From Mactromeris polynyma (Eukaryota; Mollusca; Bivalvia; Venerida; Mactridae), in contig JASFXZ010000020.1 in the NCBI GenBank assembly GCA_032209605.1, positions 1,309,501 through 1,373,500 of the forward strand: DNA of 64,000 bases, in the 5' to 3' direction. Below the pieces are notes generated by a model. That model saw only the letters and a program-made list of their open reading frames with translations, made no database searches and was not told where the DNA came from. Of the stretch, positions 12,745-25,640 are shown one piece after another. The translations under genes and the position numbers were made by a program. The first letter of the stretch is position 1, and every line of letters begins with the position of its first letter.

Positions 12745-13499
12745 GTGGACGAGTGGTCAGTTGCTTGCGGAAAAATCAGATTATGGAGGAAATAAAAGTA
12801 TCTATCTACTTGGTTGATAATTGATGCCAGAAAAACAGTTTGGTCAACTGATCTCGATATATAAATGAAAATATGTTGAAAATGACATAAGACAACGCAA
12901 AATATCTCTCGACAACCGAACCCGGACAAATGGAAGACTAGTTTCCGTAAAAAATTCTATAAGTACTTCAGAAAAAAATATCAAACTACTACAAAATGGG
13001 AAATTCTGTGATACAGAACATGTTTTTTGTCCAGACATAGTGTAAGCTGCTGTTTTCTTATCATATGTTTGCCAACAAATCTTCCACCAAAAGCATCAGA
13101 GAATGCATCGTCTACGAATATTTCGGCTTTTACTGGCATGGAATAGCGTTGAGATGTCGACATTAATTTTGGAATAAAGTATGAATTATCTATTGCTGCT
13201 TCTGTTTCCTTTGTTGATTAAATGTCTGAACTGCATAGTGATAAGCCAAAACAATTCTTTTGTTGCTATGCCAGTTTGAATTGAAGAACATCATTTATTT
13301 TCAAACTTCCAGAATTCTCGAGATGCTTTTTGTTGTCTTTCATTTTTATAACAGACATATTTTGAAAATAATGAACGAACTTTGTATTTCTTTCATTGTT
13401 GTAACAATTCATGATATTAACACCCAACATTACTTCTGATGGCAAATATTGTAGTCATACGCTATTGCAACCCTGGGGCTTCGCACTCTGATTAGGTTG
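12745..13499. other. No gene seen
   Basis: Overlapping short minus-strand frames (12741-13163) have no motif and are not backed by splice sites. Confidence 0.35.
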
Positions 13500-13675
13500 T
13501 ACATTTAAAGTAATACTATATGCTCATTGTTTGTTCATTGTTTACCTAAAATGGTTATAAATTGCTGTGGTTCTTATTAGAGATGTTTTAGCCCATGTAA
13601 CAAAAATACTGGATGATGCCAATTCAAACATTGTATGTTCAGATGAGCCAGATACATCTTTAAATAACAAATTGA
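13500..13675 (+). repeat. Dispersed repeat R4, shorter copy
   Basis: Both ends match 11940-12330 but the central 200 bp are missing. Confidence 0.7.
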
Positions 13676-14057
13676 AAAACCATATAAACGCCTTTATAGT
13701 CTGTAATGTTTATAATTGTTGAGAACGGATTAATTTAATCAGGTAAATAACTCCAAAATTACTCATATAGAGCTGTTATCGCCGCAATAAAGTCCGCCTA
13801 TTTTCACCTGGAGCAAAGCACTGTAGTCTTCAGTTCAAAGATAATTTATATCTGATTAGCAGCTGATGCATGTACCTCTTTAAGTACTTCTAGAATTATT
13901 ATCATCATTATCTTGTTAGAATATTTCTCGTTTTTGAAGCGTTCCGTAATCTGCACAAGCACGTCGATAGATTTCATTACTTCCGGTAAATAAATGTGGG
14001 CAGAGGTCGATGTGGATATTTATATGATGGCGAACAAGATTAGCAACGAGATAATTA

Positions 14058-14243
14058 TGGTGGCATATTTCTGCCACCAGTTAACATAAGATATTTATCT
14101 GGTATGAACATTTATCACGATATTTATTTAGTTAACCACATAATTACCTAGTTAAATAAGTAGTTATCTAGTTTCTTTAACGTGATAACCACATAATTAT
14201 CTAGTAAATTAAGTAAATAACTGGTCGCAGAAATATTCCACCA
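14058..14243. mobile_element. MITE with hairpin-forming ends (short copy)
   Basis: TA-flanked, 186 bp. Left end TGGTGGCATATTTCTGCCAC, a perfect 8 bp stem with a 6 nt loop; right end CGCAGAAATATTCCACCA. Best-preserved left terminus of the family. Confidence 0.75.
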
Positions 14244-14392
14244 TAGATATTCTATCAAACTAGAGTTATACCATACAGAGAGCATGAAGATGGGGTGGGA
14301 ATTAAACTATAAGTTAAAAGTAATAGAAAGGCATCTCAGCAAAAATTATTTATTTAACCGTTATTTTAGAATATGATATTTAATTAAATACA

Positions 14393-14580
14393 GTCGGACA
14401 TCGATCATTCAAATTAATTGGTCCTGAAATTTCATTTCGAATATTACATAGTTTCGAATAGTCGAATTCGACATGCCTAAGAAAATTCATCGGGACGTGA
14501 TATACATTTCGGAAAATGATAAACAAAGAATAAAACACAGTTATTGTCGTGTTATAAGGCTTGAGCAGCTTCCTTGGCGT
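14393..14580. mobile_element. Decayed pogo-like repeat starting CAGTCGGAC
   Basis: TA before CAGTCGGACATCG; opposite orientation to the copy ending at 6862. Right end not identified. Confidence 0.45.
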
Positions 14581-14599
14581 GTTCTTTGATCTATACATT

Positions 14600-14865
14600 A
14601 AATACCCCCTGTTTGTCCTCCTTCATTCTTATTTAATGTCCTTTATGGTCGGCCAGGTCTGTCCTTGCCCCCCCCCCCCCCCTGTTCCCTTGCGTATTTA
14701 CCCTAGCACCTCCTCAGTTTTGTAAACTGTTGCATTCACTGGGGTCTGTGTGGGGAGGCATATGCAAACACAGAAAGAAATAATAACCATACAGCGAATT
14801 ACAGCCTTGGAAATGTCAGTAAAATGCTTTGGGTTTAAACTGATTTAACAGCTAGCTAACCTCAC
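14600..14865. repeat. R1 element fragments in opposite orientations
   Basis: Plus-sense R1 (tggtcggccagg, poly-C, ggtctgtgtggggaggca) to 14761 is joined to the reversed R1 left end (gccttgg..gtcagtaaa, gctagctaacctcac). Confidence 0.7.
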
Positions 14866-15228
14866 ACTTTATCGCTATATGGAGTCTTAGACTGAGTGTC
14901 AGTGTTAAACTTGTTTAAATAAGGCCCATGGACATTTCTTCTTTCTGGAGCACAACTTTTTTTTTATTTCAGTATTTTGAAAATAAAGCGAGTGTTTCAT
15001 GTCAGTTTAATCCTTTTATTACCTTAGGAACTATTTCCAAACCTTTGAAAACAATCATGCAGACGATAATGCAATACCAGCCGAACTGTTTACATTTACT
15101 GAAAGCAGATAGCGTACACAAATACCCGAAACATGAATAGTTGGTCTGCTACACGAGTTTTGTCCAATTTGAATAATGTGCTGTGTCATTCAAGAAGTAA
15201 TATATTGTTATATAATAGCAAATAATAG

Positions 15229-15545
15229 GGAAACAAGGAATGGTCTTACCGACCATCAGAACCAACTATGGAGAATTCTACTACTATTGGGAACACCAAT
15301 GGGTGAGTTTAATAGATGGATCACGGAACAAGTCAAGAAAGTCTGGAATCATAGGTCGAACGGAGGAAAAGGAACATGAATATTATATCAAGTAAAGACA
15401 CTGCGCATGGGGAAAGGTGTATTTGATATGCATATAAAACATAAATAGAAATAATAATATCGAAGCGATTTTACAGCCTTGGAACTGTCAGTAAACAACT
15501 GAAGTTTAAATTGATTTTACACCTAGCTAACCTCACATTACATCG
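15229..15545 (-). repeat. R1 element
   Basis: Antisense copy from the 'accgaccat' part to the left end, CTAGCTAACCTCAC. Right third missing. Confidence 0.7.
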
Positions 15546-15937
15546 CAATATACACAATACAATACAATATCATTATTGCATTCAACATGTACAACATAAA
15601 ACAATAGTGCTATACACTTACAATGTAGGGAAACATAGATATAATGGTCATTGATTTCCCCCATCCATATAAAAAAAAATATATTGACTAAGTGGGCGGT
15701 AACTAATCACTAAGTGGGCGGTAACTAATCATTTAATGTAAATAAGCATTATGCATGCAAGATCATATACACTGTATATACTCCAGAACTACTATGATCA
15801 TCAAAGCAATGATGGCATTAACACTACTATGACCATAAAAAAAAAAAAATTACCTACCTACTTGGTTCACTCCAATTTGTATGGTAGTGATATGCCAAAC
15901 AAATAATTTATAATTTTGGCCTAAGTACTAATGATGA

Positions 15938-15966
15938 TTTATATATATATATATATATATATATAA
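15938..15966. repeat. (AT)n microsatellite
   Basis: About 14 AT dinucleotides. Confidence 0.95.
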
Positions 15967-16394
15967 ATTATATATTTACAAAACCAGTCACCTGTTTTTC
16001 GGTAAACGTCTGCCAAGTCGAATTTTCAGCATCACTTTCTCCTTCTTTAAACGATTGGCATTCTAAATACGTAATAAAACCTCAAAATCTGAAACCCGGA
16101 ATTTGTTCATATAATCTGATCACTGGGATATCTCTAACAGAGCAAAGCGTTTCGTTTGAAAGATTGACAGATATCCTCTAGAGATTAAAACGCCGCTGTC
16201 AAACAGAAATATTGAAAGAAAGCAGAACACTTAAGGTTTTATACTGATTAAGATGCACTAGACGTAAACATTTCCAGTCAATATATCTGCATGTTTACAT
16301 ATATTCATTAATTAATTGAAAGATGGCGACAATATCACAAAAAAACTTGACCAGCCCACCGTATTGACGTTTTTGTCACTGAGCGTCCTATGGC

Positions 16395-16640
16395 GGTACT
16401 TCTATCTTCTCCTATCATTTATGTCTGTGTCTTTTCCCCTTGTTTTCCCCCTAATTTCTCCTTAGTTGTTTTAAATTGCACCCATTTTCCCATTCATGTT
16501 TAACCTTTCTCCTCCTAGATGCCTAAGTGTTTGTTGACTGTTGTTCCCGGGGGCCTGCGTAGGGAGGCATTGTCTTGTGTATAGGTGGCGTTCCATGTAA
16601 CAACTAAATCTTTCTTTTTTGTCCCTTTTGCTTCTGTAAC
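16395..16640 (+). repeat. R1 element, right part
   Basis: Contains gactgttgttcccggggg, gggaggcattgtcttgtg and ggcgttccatgtaacaac, the R1 right-end signature. Confidence 0.7.
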
Positions 16641-17834
16641 TGTTAACATACAAGCATATTTTTCATATCCCTCTGTGCGTTTGTGAATGTCTATGCACGT
16701 CGTATGTGACATGTTTTGTTCGACTTCTTCATTCACTTTTAACTTTATTCATATTTTTGTTTAATACTATTAAATCCACATTTCAATGGGATGAAGCAGC
16801 TCTATTACATGTATTATGTAAACATCATTAAACACTCGAACGTAAGGTGCCATTCTGTAATTTGAGTTTTGAAAACATGTGTATGGGAAATTTGATTATA
16901 ACGCACTTGATATGGTGCCATTATTCATGCGTTTTAAGTTGTTTTCTGTGTAGGAATTTATTCCTGACGTCCTGGGTTCAATCAAATCTAACACTCACAA
17001 ACAGCAAAGGCCAGCTCTTAGGCATAACAAACGGTTGCGTGTTTCCAGAAATCTGACCTACCCGAAATTTAAGGACAGTATACCAATTATACTACCAGGA
17101 AACTGCCTATAACGTGTGTAACCTCTTTGGTGTTTTTTTGTTCCATTATGGAAACTCGTTTTAATGTACTGTAAGTAATATGACATAAAACCCGCCAAAG
17201 AAATTTGTTTTTAGCAACTTAAACCGGTAACGATTTGTTGAAGCGAATTTAATTAATACCAGTAACAGGTGAAACGAGCGAATATAAATTTCACTTACTG
17301 CCAACTATACTTTTTGCAGTAAAATCAGAAACAAACGATTTTTAGGTGACCTGACTACTTCGATGGATGCGGAATTTCAATAAGATAGCTAAGAGCTGCA
17401 AACTGTCTGGCAGACTGAGAAGTAATAATAAACCAATACAAAATCTAACTGAACGTCCAAAGGTCAGCACAAACTTTGAAAGATTGGAATCTTGCAGCAA
17501 TAATGAAATGCGATTCTGGGATTTTAAATTTCTACAATTTTCTAACCTTGGATATTTCCTTTCATCATTTTATGTATTTCAGCAGCATCGTTTCTTATTT
17601 CAAAATTATCTAAACCTCTGAAACGTTGATCAAATGATTTGTAAACGAGCTGTCTGACAATATGATGAAGATTCAATACGTTTCGGTGTGGCGAGCTGCT
17701 TTCTGCATTGTTCAACATAGTCCCTAGATGAAACCGGAAATACATTAAAATGCGGTTCAGACAATAACTGGTGCAGTCCTGTGATGATCCATATCCATTT
17801 TGTAGTCGATGCTGTGATGTTGCTTAGTTTTCAT
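16641..17834. other. No exon identified; candidate zone for the missing light-chain first exon
   Basis: I looked for a short exon ending in ..G|GT that could complete the Asp codon at 18163 and encode a start. None was convincing. Frames such as 17367-17621 show no similarity to the light-chain N-terminus. Confidence 0.3.
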
Positions 17835-17985
17835 AAGTGTGCTTATTCCCTTGCGTATTTACTCTTGTACCTCCTCAAATTCCTGATGTTGTTGTTTTCC
17901 CGGAGGTCTGTGTGAGGAGGCATTGTCTTATGTATGTTGAGTTCCATGTAACAACTTATTCTTTCTTTTATCATTTAGGACTCGT
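17835..17985 (+). repeat. R1 element, right end
   Basis: gtatttactcttgtacctcc, ggaggtctgtgtgaggaggc, catgtaacaacttattc; lies 180 bp before the light-chain acceptor at 18162. Confidence 0.75.
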
Positions 17986-18162
17986 TTGTGTTCACTCTCT
18001 GTATTTGTTTCATTTCTTTTCGAAACAGTAAACATTGCCTATTGTATATCTGCGAAAGATCTCGATTTAATGAGACGCTTTCAGTCACCAATTAACGACA
18101 CTAGGGTATTTGTACTGTGAACACTATTCTTTTATGTCATTAAATTGTCAAATTATTTTCAG

Positions 18163-21100
18163 ATGTTCGGGAGGCTTTTGATCTTTTCGATTTTTGGGAT
18201 GGACGTGACGGGCTTATAGGCGCAGAGAAAGTCGGTGACTTGTTAAGATGTCTGGGTTTGAATCCAACGTTATCAATAGTTAAGAAATTTGGAGGAACGG
18301 ACAAACCTGGTAAAGTAAAAATGTTTCATGGTTACTTGATAACATCAATAACTTAATTTTAAGTATGGACAACTTGTTACATTGCATCTAAAAACTGCTT
18401 AATTTGTCAGTGCTACCATTAACAAAGACGTTATTACCGCAAAAGAGACAATGTCGGGCGAAGTAAAACTTGCCTTTACAGGCGCCTCTGTTCCCTTACG
18501 TGCGTACTATTGAACTTCCTCAAGTGCCTTATATTTTATGGATTGTTTTTTTCCCGCAGGTCTGTGTGGGGAGGCACTGTCCTATGTATGTGGTGCTCCC
18601 TTTAGCAACTTATTATCTCCCTTTTACAACGGTTAAGGAAACTAGACGAGTTTTTTTTTAATTTAAAAGTTTTTGAATTTGTTTTCTACAAATATAAAGG
18701 AATACAGCTTGGTGTTCTTTGATAAAGTTTTAAATACAAACTATGTATATGAACTATATTTTTCATGTTCCTTTTTGGTAATAAATTAACAAAAATGAGT
18801 ATGATATTACTTAAATAATCATTTTCCGTTTTTAGTTTTTTGTAATTGTTTAGATGTATGTAAAGTTTGATGTCTCTCTCTGCTTGTCGAGTTACTGTGT
18901 CCTTAATGTATGGCATTTCTTTTTCGAAAATCTTTCGTCATTCATTTATTGCTATTAAGAATCACATGCATTTTGTACTGTAGTAGTGGGTCAGGCTTCC
19001 ATTGCTCTGTTCCTACCACTGTTGCACGAAATGGTGCGACATATATCAGGAACACGTTGTTTTAGTCGCTATCAGTATATTACAGCTGGAGCTATCTCGA
19101 GCTAAATTCCATTTTATCAACATTATGCAGATACCGTACTGAAAGACAATTAACCGTTAAGTGAATTGCAGCTTTGCTTACAAGGATTCTTGGATTTCAT
19201 TTATGATATATTTATTAGGTGTCTGAAAGTAGGCTTAGTTTATTAAACAAGAAATATCTTTTAAAAAAACACATAAATGGCGTATATAGAATGATGTTAA
19301 ATGCAATAATATTTTTTGCAACATGTTGAACAATAAATCCTTACCAAACATTAACTCGGATTTAGACTACATAATCATGGACCTGTCTTATCAAGGTCAT
19401 TTTATACATGCTTAACTATATTAACTGCTGGCAAAATTCGAACTGCTAACGTACGCACAACTTGCGAAAACCCCGTCTGGTGACCTTTGGTGAACGAAAA
19501 CCCCGTTTGGTGACATTGGGTGAACGAATATCCCGTTTGGTGCCTCTTGGGTGAAAATATGATTGGTCAGATTTAAAAAAAGCCTGCTTCGATGACAACA
19601 TTTGATTGGTCAAAAATATAGGTCAAAATCAATATTATACAGCTATGCCGAAAACTACTTTGATAACCGATTGTTTTAGAGAAAAATGAGACAGCGAGTA
19701 AGGAATTAGATGAATTGACAAATCTGGGACTTGCTATAACTCATTCTCTCTCTTGTAGCAAGACTTTCTTAATTAGCAGCACCATGGGCAATGAGGAAAC
19801 CAATGCAGGTGTATTGTACATTTTGACTAATTTTTATCAAACATGTAAATCATCACTTACTTCCTGACTCCATGCTACAGCAAGGAACAGTGTACCTACC
19901 TCAAATATTAAGACGTTACATTGGAACAAATGGAAGATAACGGGTGCATCCCACTTGAGAAAATATATTTTATCAGCTAATTTCACTTGTTATTGCTGTG
20001 GGGTAATTTATTAATCGTTATCTGTATAGTATACCTGGTTGTCCTATCTTATCAAAAATGATGAAATATTGCATAATGAAACATGAAATATGATATGTTT
20101 CTGAGTTATGTTATCTATAGTGCTACGATCGCTTACAGAATAAGTGATGTTTATATTGAGTTCGTTTTCGTGTATGAGAGGCATTTCGAGCACCAACTAC
20201 AGTGACTATGGTGACTATGGTTGATGATAAAATTCAGTCTGGTCTGGTTACCTCTTCGAAATTGGAGGTTGAATATTATATAGAGGTGTTCCGAACATTA
20301 AATATGGTTCAACCACTGATTTAGTACTGTTGAACTACTTCTATAGGGTGTTTAACCCTCCAAATTCTATTAGTGAACAGAGTAACTAGACTATAGATGA
20401 ACAAGACTGACGTTTATCATCCAACCATAGTCACCAAAGTCAGTGATCAAACTACCTCTCAATTTGGTAGAGTGCCGTGCTATGGACTCAATTATGAATT
20501 TCGAACATTTCAATAGCTTTATAAAGTCTTTCATCGTTGTGAAATATTTTGAAGTCAAAGTTTGTCGAATGAAGAAATTTCTGCACATTTTATTATCCTA
20601 CATCAATATTTTAAGATTAGTTCCAACAGAATGTAAAGCGACATTGTAAACAGTTCATAGGGTCCGTCCTCAGTCCTCCTTGTTAATGCTAAAGGTTCTA
20701 AAAGTTGCCAATGCTCGTTCCACGGCAATGTAGGTATTTTCACACACAATGAATGCTCGTGTCTTGTCTCCTTTGCCATTGTAGTTATATAAGAGAGAGA
20801 ATGAGTTGCTACAGGGAACACCACATATTAAGACAGTGCCTCTGCACACTGACTCCGGGAAAACAACAGTCAATAAAAGATAAAGCACTTGAGGAGGTTA
20901 AAGGGTACATACGTTAGGGAACAGAGGCGCAAGGAATAGCCTGGCAGTCCATAAGGAATAACTAGAAGAATCAAAGAGGACAAACAGTGAAGGGGGGATT
21001 AATGGATGAACAAGTCAAGACAGTTGACAACATAGGTCGAAACTGGGCAGACAATAACCTGAACGCAACTATAAAGTGAAATAATTGCACAGGGAAAAGG

Positions 21101-23676
21101 GAAATTTAACATACATTCAAATACACAAAAAGAAATAATAACCATACAGCGAATTACATCCTTGGAACTGTCAAGAATATAGTTTCACGTTTACATGTGC
21201 TCATTGAGTAACCGTGCACTTTGAATGTATCATTTTCTGCACGACTTTTTATACTTTTTATTATTGAAATGATATTTCAATTCCATATCAGTTTAATAAA
21301 ACAAATATCTGTGGATATCATGATATGGAAACTCATGGATGGTTGGGGATGTGATAAGCTACAGATACAGGGTTTGCTGTTAAGATACTTGTAGTGAGGT
21401 AAACGTGTTGAGACTGATTTGTAACTAAAATGAAGTTAATTTATAGAATATGATTGGTATAATCACATTTTTATCGTGGAAACATTTCATACGTCCTATA
21501 ATGAGTAGCACTGTTACCCAGTCGGAGATAAATGTCGCCTTAGAGTGCACGTATGGAAATAGCAAAACAGAATGTTTAAGGTTATTAGACGTTATAAAGA
21601 GAGAAAGGCTAGCATTTAATATTGACATTGTTATGCATATTATTCATTTTTCTGTTTAATATTTCAAAACAATAGACCATAAGCAAGTTTCTAAAATACA
21701 TAGCTATACATATGATAAAGCGGTACGGTTTTCTCTTCTCGGATGGCTATATGGTAGTTCCAATAGACTATAATTGCATTTCATTTTACAATAATACCTG
21801 TTTGTTTGATTAACTTACAAAGCTTGCCATTGATTTGATTTATACAATAATAATAAGCATACAAGTCCGTACTACTACTTTCGATACTTGCGTTTGTGTA
21901 TAGTGTCCATTATGCCATAGTAGCTTTTTTTGTACGTCAGTTTTTAACGTCTCCTTATGCTTTGTGGTGTCTTTGGATGTCTTGCTCGAAGTCTCCTTTC
22001 TTGGCTTCTGTGATGTATTCCATCCATTGAATATACCACCTTGTTGTCACAGGGTTCCCACGGTCATGGAAAAGTCAGGGGGGATATTTGTTCGAGGTCA
22101 GGGGATAGTTAATTATTTATTTAGTTGGTCAGGGAAATTGGGCAAAAGTCAGGGAAATTTGAAATCTGAGATCGCAGGCCAAGCAATCAATTTGTAAAAT
22201 GGCAGAAAGAATGAAAAAAGGCTATGATAGTTCATGACTGGTTAAACCAAACATTTTACAAATCAATACTCTCTGTTTAACAAAATCATTTAAGAGACTG
22301 TATATGGATAAGAGAGGTGTTAAGGATTGGCCAGTGGGGAGGATGCAAGCCATCATTTATTAATCTTTCACATAGATGACCATTTTAAGCTTCTGTAAAC
22401 ATTGATAGTTTGATCAGGGAAAAGTCGAGGAATCGTATTTTCTATGATTTGTGGAAATCCTGTGTCCCCTTAAAGTCTATATAGTTACTTTATGGTCTGC
22501 CAGAGTATTTCTTGCGTCCTTATGTGTGGGATGGCATTGCCTTATGTATATGGCGTTCTCTGCGACAGCTTAATTTCTCTCTCGATATTCATTATATCCG
22601 TTAAATTACAGGCGAGAAACAGTTTAGTTTCGAAGAATTTCTTCCAATTGTCAAGGATATTATTAAAATTGAAGACACAGGAACCTATGCGGAATTCTGC
22701 GAGGCTTTCAAGTCTTTCGATAGAGAAGGGATGGGATACATAACAGCTGGTGAAATGAACTACATGCTCACAGCGATGGGTAAGTATGTAATTGTAATTG
22801 CAGTGTACGGGATTCGTTACACCAAACAACTAATGACGATTTCGATATTCTGTCAGGTGTTCAGACATGCTGTGAAATGTTTTATAAATATAAAAATCGT
22901 TCTGCGTCCGTCTTCTGCGCAGCTTTCGCATTAATGTCCGGGCAATAGCTGAACTTAAAATCTGAGCACTTAGATTCCTGAGAGTCTTAAACACTTTCTT
23001 TGATTTTTTTCTTGTATAAGTTTGACGAAACCGTGATCTAGATCATATAGCGTAAGGAATACAGTTATTCGTTTCTAAAAACTTAGTAATCAGACTTTTA
23101 ACTAGTTATTTTACTTGTCTTATGTATGTGGCGTTCATTGAAGCAACGCAATCTCTCTTTCTGTCCTTGAATTTAAACCATAAAACGACATTAACACATA
23201 CGATTTATATCATACAGGAGAGAGATTAAGTGATGCAGAAACGGACGCCATCATGACAGATACAGACACTCAACCTGACATTGATGGAAACCTTAAATAT
23301 GAAGGTAATATTGAATATGATTTTTACTGTAATTTCAAACGATAGTATTATTATACCACATTTGCAATTTTTGAATAAAGTCGTCTATGAGAGTATAGCA
23401 TTTAATGTATCAAATGTCGATAAACGTAATACATTTTCTTAGGCACATACTTAAAATGGTCTGAGCCGTTGAGCCAAAGGGAGTAAATGAAATATGTATA
23501 ACATTTTGATAGACTGCTTTAATCACGGCATGGAAGTAAAGGATAACGCTGCTGGATAAGACGACGATTGTATTTTGACTGTATTTGAATGTTAAGGAGA
23601 AACTGCATTAAATATTGTCTATTTTGTTTCAGATTTCATCAAGAAAGTTTTGAAAGGTCACAATTGGTCGAAATAA
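18163..23676 (+). CDS. Essential myosin light chain-like protein (4 exons, 5' end missing)
   Basis: Exons by GT/AG and frame: 18163-18309, 22612-22779, 23218-23304, 23633-23676 (TAA at 23674). All introns are phase 1, and the joined reading gives 148 residues. It starts inside a codon (..AT = Asp), so an upstream exon with the start Met and perhaps ten residues is missing; I could not locate it. The first EF-hand has loop DFWDGRDGLIGA, then GDLLRCLGLNP and GGTDKPGEK; a second half has AFKSFDREGMGYITAGE and GERLSDAE; the C-terminus is KYEDFIKKVLKGHNWSK. This is the layout of molluscan essential light chains, which bind the IQ motif of the myosin heavy chain lever arm. The Asp residues of the first loop, used for the regulatory calcium in scallop myosin, are kept. 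The C-terminal end departs from the usual AGP-PDK type, suggesting a divergent paralogue rather than the main muscle isoform. Family call is firm; the paralogue assignment is inference. Confidence 0.88.
18475..18640 (+). repeat. R1 element, right end
   Basis: In the first light-chain intron; ggtctgtgtggggaggcact and tatgtatgtggtgctccc are diagnostic. Confidence 0.75.
19468..19553. repeat. Degenerate tandem repeat, 3 units
   Basis: aaccccgtctggtgacc, aaccccgtttggtgac and atcccgtttggtgcc, each followed by 'ttgggtgaacga'-like sequence; unit about 32 bp. Confidence 0.75.
20200..20438. mobile_element. Foldback element, about 240 bp palindrome
   Basis: Outer arms GTGACTATGGTTGATGATAA and TTATCATCCAACCATAGTCAC are near-perfect inverses. 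Inner arms also pair (cagtctggtctggttac with gtaactagactatag; aaattggaggttgaa with ttaaccctccaaattc). It lies in the long light-chain intron. Confidence 0.7.
20785..21178 (-). repeat. R1 element, nearly full length
   Basis: Antisense within the light-chain intron. Runs from 'gttgctacagggaacacc' through 'gcaaggaatagcctgg' to 'aataataaccatacagc' and 'ccttggaactgtca'. Confidence 0.8.
22050..22462. mobile_element. hAT-like MITE
   Basis: Left CAGGGTTCCCACGGTCATGG, followed by several gtcaggg(a)aa words; right GTGGAAATCCTG gives a short imperfect inverted end. No clear target duplication. Lies in the light-chain intron. Confidence 0.45.
22485..22592 (+). repeat. R1 right end just before a splice acceptor
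   Basis: tatggtctgccagagtat, tatggcgttctctgcgacag; the element ends about 20 nt before the light-chain acceptor at 22611. Confidence 0.7.
23110..23165 (+). repeat. R1 right-end remnant before a splice acceptor
   Basis: cttatgtatgtggcgttcat and aatctctctttctg; about 50 nt before the acceptor at 23217. Confidence 0.6.
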
Positions 23677-23837
23677 ATGGAAGGTTGTCATCAATGGATA
23701 TTTATTTGCAGCAAATCATATTGTAACTTTGTATATGTAACCGCTTGATGTCAACTTGTTCAATAATCATGTACAAATGTAATCGTTGCTAAAGTACTGA
23801 CTCGTAGGGGGCAACCCTGATAAACGATTGAGGGTAA

Positions 23838-24110
23838 ATCTTCAGTAATCTCGTCAATGGTCGAACACATTCTTAAATGATGCCATCAAAAGACGAACGT
23901 AAGTCTTTGATGAAATGATGTGGACAACGTCGAACCTAAGCTTTAAGTAATCACGAAATTCTCCAGTAAGCTTGTAAATGGTCGAACAACTTGTCTCCGT
24001 CAAACGTAATACTTCAGTTACCTTGTCAACGGCTAAATTGATTCTTCTGTAAACTCATCAAATATTGAGCAAAAATCTTCAGCGAGTTCATCAATGGTTG
24101 GGTGTATCCC
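23838..24110. repeat. Degenerate tandem repeat downstream of the light-chain gene
   Basis: At least five loose copies of 'cttcagtaatctcgtcaatggtcgaac' (23838, about 23960, 24010, 24040, 24075) separated by variable sequence. It may lie in the 3' UTR. Confidence 0.55.
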
Positions 24111-25640
24111 ACAAGTTCATCAGTTCAGAAAGCTCCTCATGAGTAAATCAAGAGCGTTATCGGTGTGTCCTGCAATGAACTGGAGTGCTTCCATATACAT
24201 AATTTGCAATGCTTCTTATGGGATTGTATACGTATTCACTTGTATAAACATTCTATTGTACATTTCTCCTGTAGAGACGTCATTTTGATTAGCAAAAGAA
24301 ACTAGCGCGTTAAATAGTTGCATGAACAAAAATTGAATTCCTGTCCTCGGAACAAAATATTTGTCGAAATTTCTAGGCTAGAACCAATCCATCATTATCC
24401 CCCGGAATGTTGAATCCGTTTCCCGTGTTAATTTGATTTTTTTCCTGTACGTTTGCATACATTGTCCTGTCTTCTAATCCTATACCAATATCGGTTATTA
24501 TCTCCCCCAACTCCCACTATGACCGGTAGATTAATATATAGTGAAAAGGAATGTTTTCCCATGACACTTAGCACCATATTAATGTCTGCTTAGCACTCTA
24601 GATAGTGAGGATTTACATGGTTAGTCTATTGCCCTATCCGTAAAGCCACCTTTAGCACACCTGTACCGTGATAAATGTACTTGTACATTTCCAGTAGATC
24701 CCTTGATGGTTTAATAATGTTCCATAATGATTCCACATTAACATATTATACTATTATCAAGATAAGCCTGTTACCCATTACTATTATCTAACTGATAACT
24801 GATATTTATTTCTCCCCGCATGGACCAGAGTGATAGGATAGCAGGTAGCTTCCATGTTGTTTAGTTTTGCCCAAATATACAAATTATGTCAGTGGTATAT
24901 ATTAAGCTTTCTACCAACCTACCTACTAATGTATGTGTTTTATTTTATACAATTTGTCTTGTTGTTACATTGACATTAATCGATTACTTTGATGACATAT
25001 CGAATCAGCTCCTCAACTTATAGTGACCGCATCCCGGATGACCATGGATCATGAATTAAACGCCCCATCTCTTATCCTAGATGTAATTCATATCCCATTT
25101 CACACACGTGAAGGAACTTATCCAACTATTAAAACACAAGCATCCATTTAAATTGCGTTTCGTATTCGCCAATCGCCCTATTGGAATTAAATTGAAAACC
25201 CCTTATAGTCAACTAAAGAACTAAGAATTCTTAAGTTTACCCTTATCCCGATTTAGGAACCAATCCCCACAACATAGTATCCCAGAGTGCCCGATTGAGA
25301 TAACAAATCAAATACCAGATGTTGTATGTTGTAATCACGCTTTTCTTTCCCTGTTGAAGCATGCATTTAATCTATCGTTACCCATTTCACCTGCATGTAA
25401 ATGCACATCATAACATGTTAAATACCCATTATTATCAACAGAATAGGTCCATTGGATAACAATTGCCTGTTAGATGTTCATATGTGTCGATAGTATATAT
25501 AAAAATAGATATTACAAACACATCCTATCACAATAGTTGCTTACACCTCCCCCTAAATTTGTCTTACCAGTGAATATTTCTTCAAACCCAAATGAATTCA
25601 CATAAACACCCTTACTTTGAAACCTAAGTTTTCCAAATTC
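24111..25640. other. No gene seen
   Basis: Intergenic sequence of low complexity; no exon-like frames on either strand. Confidence 0.4.
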
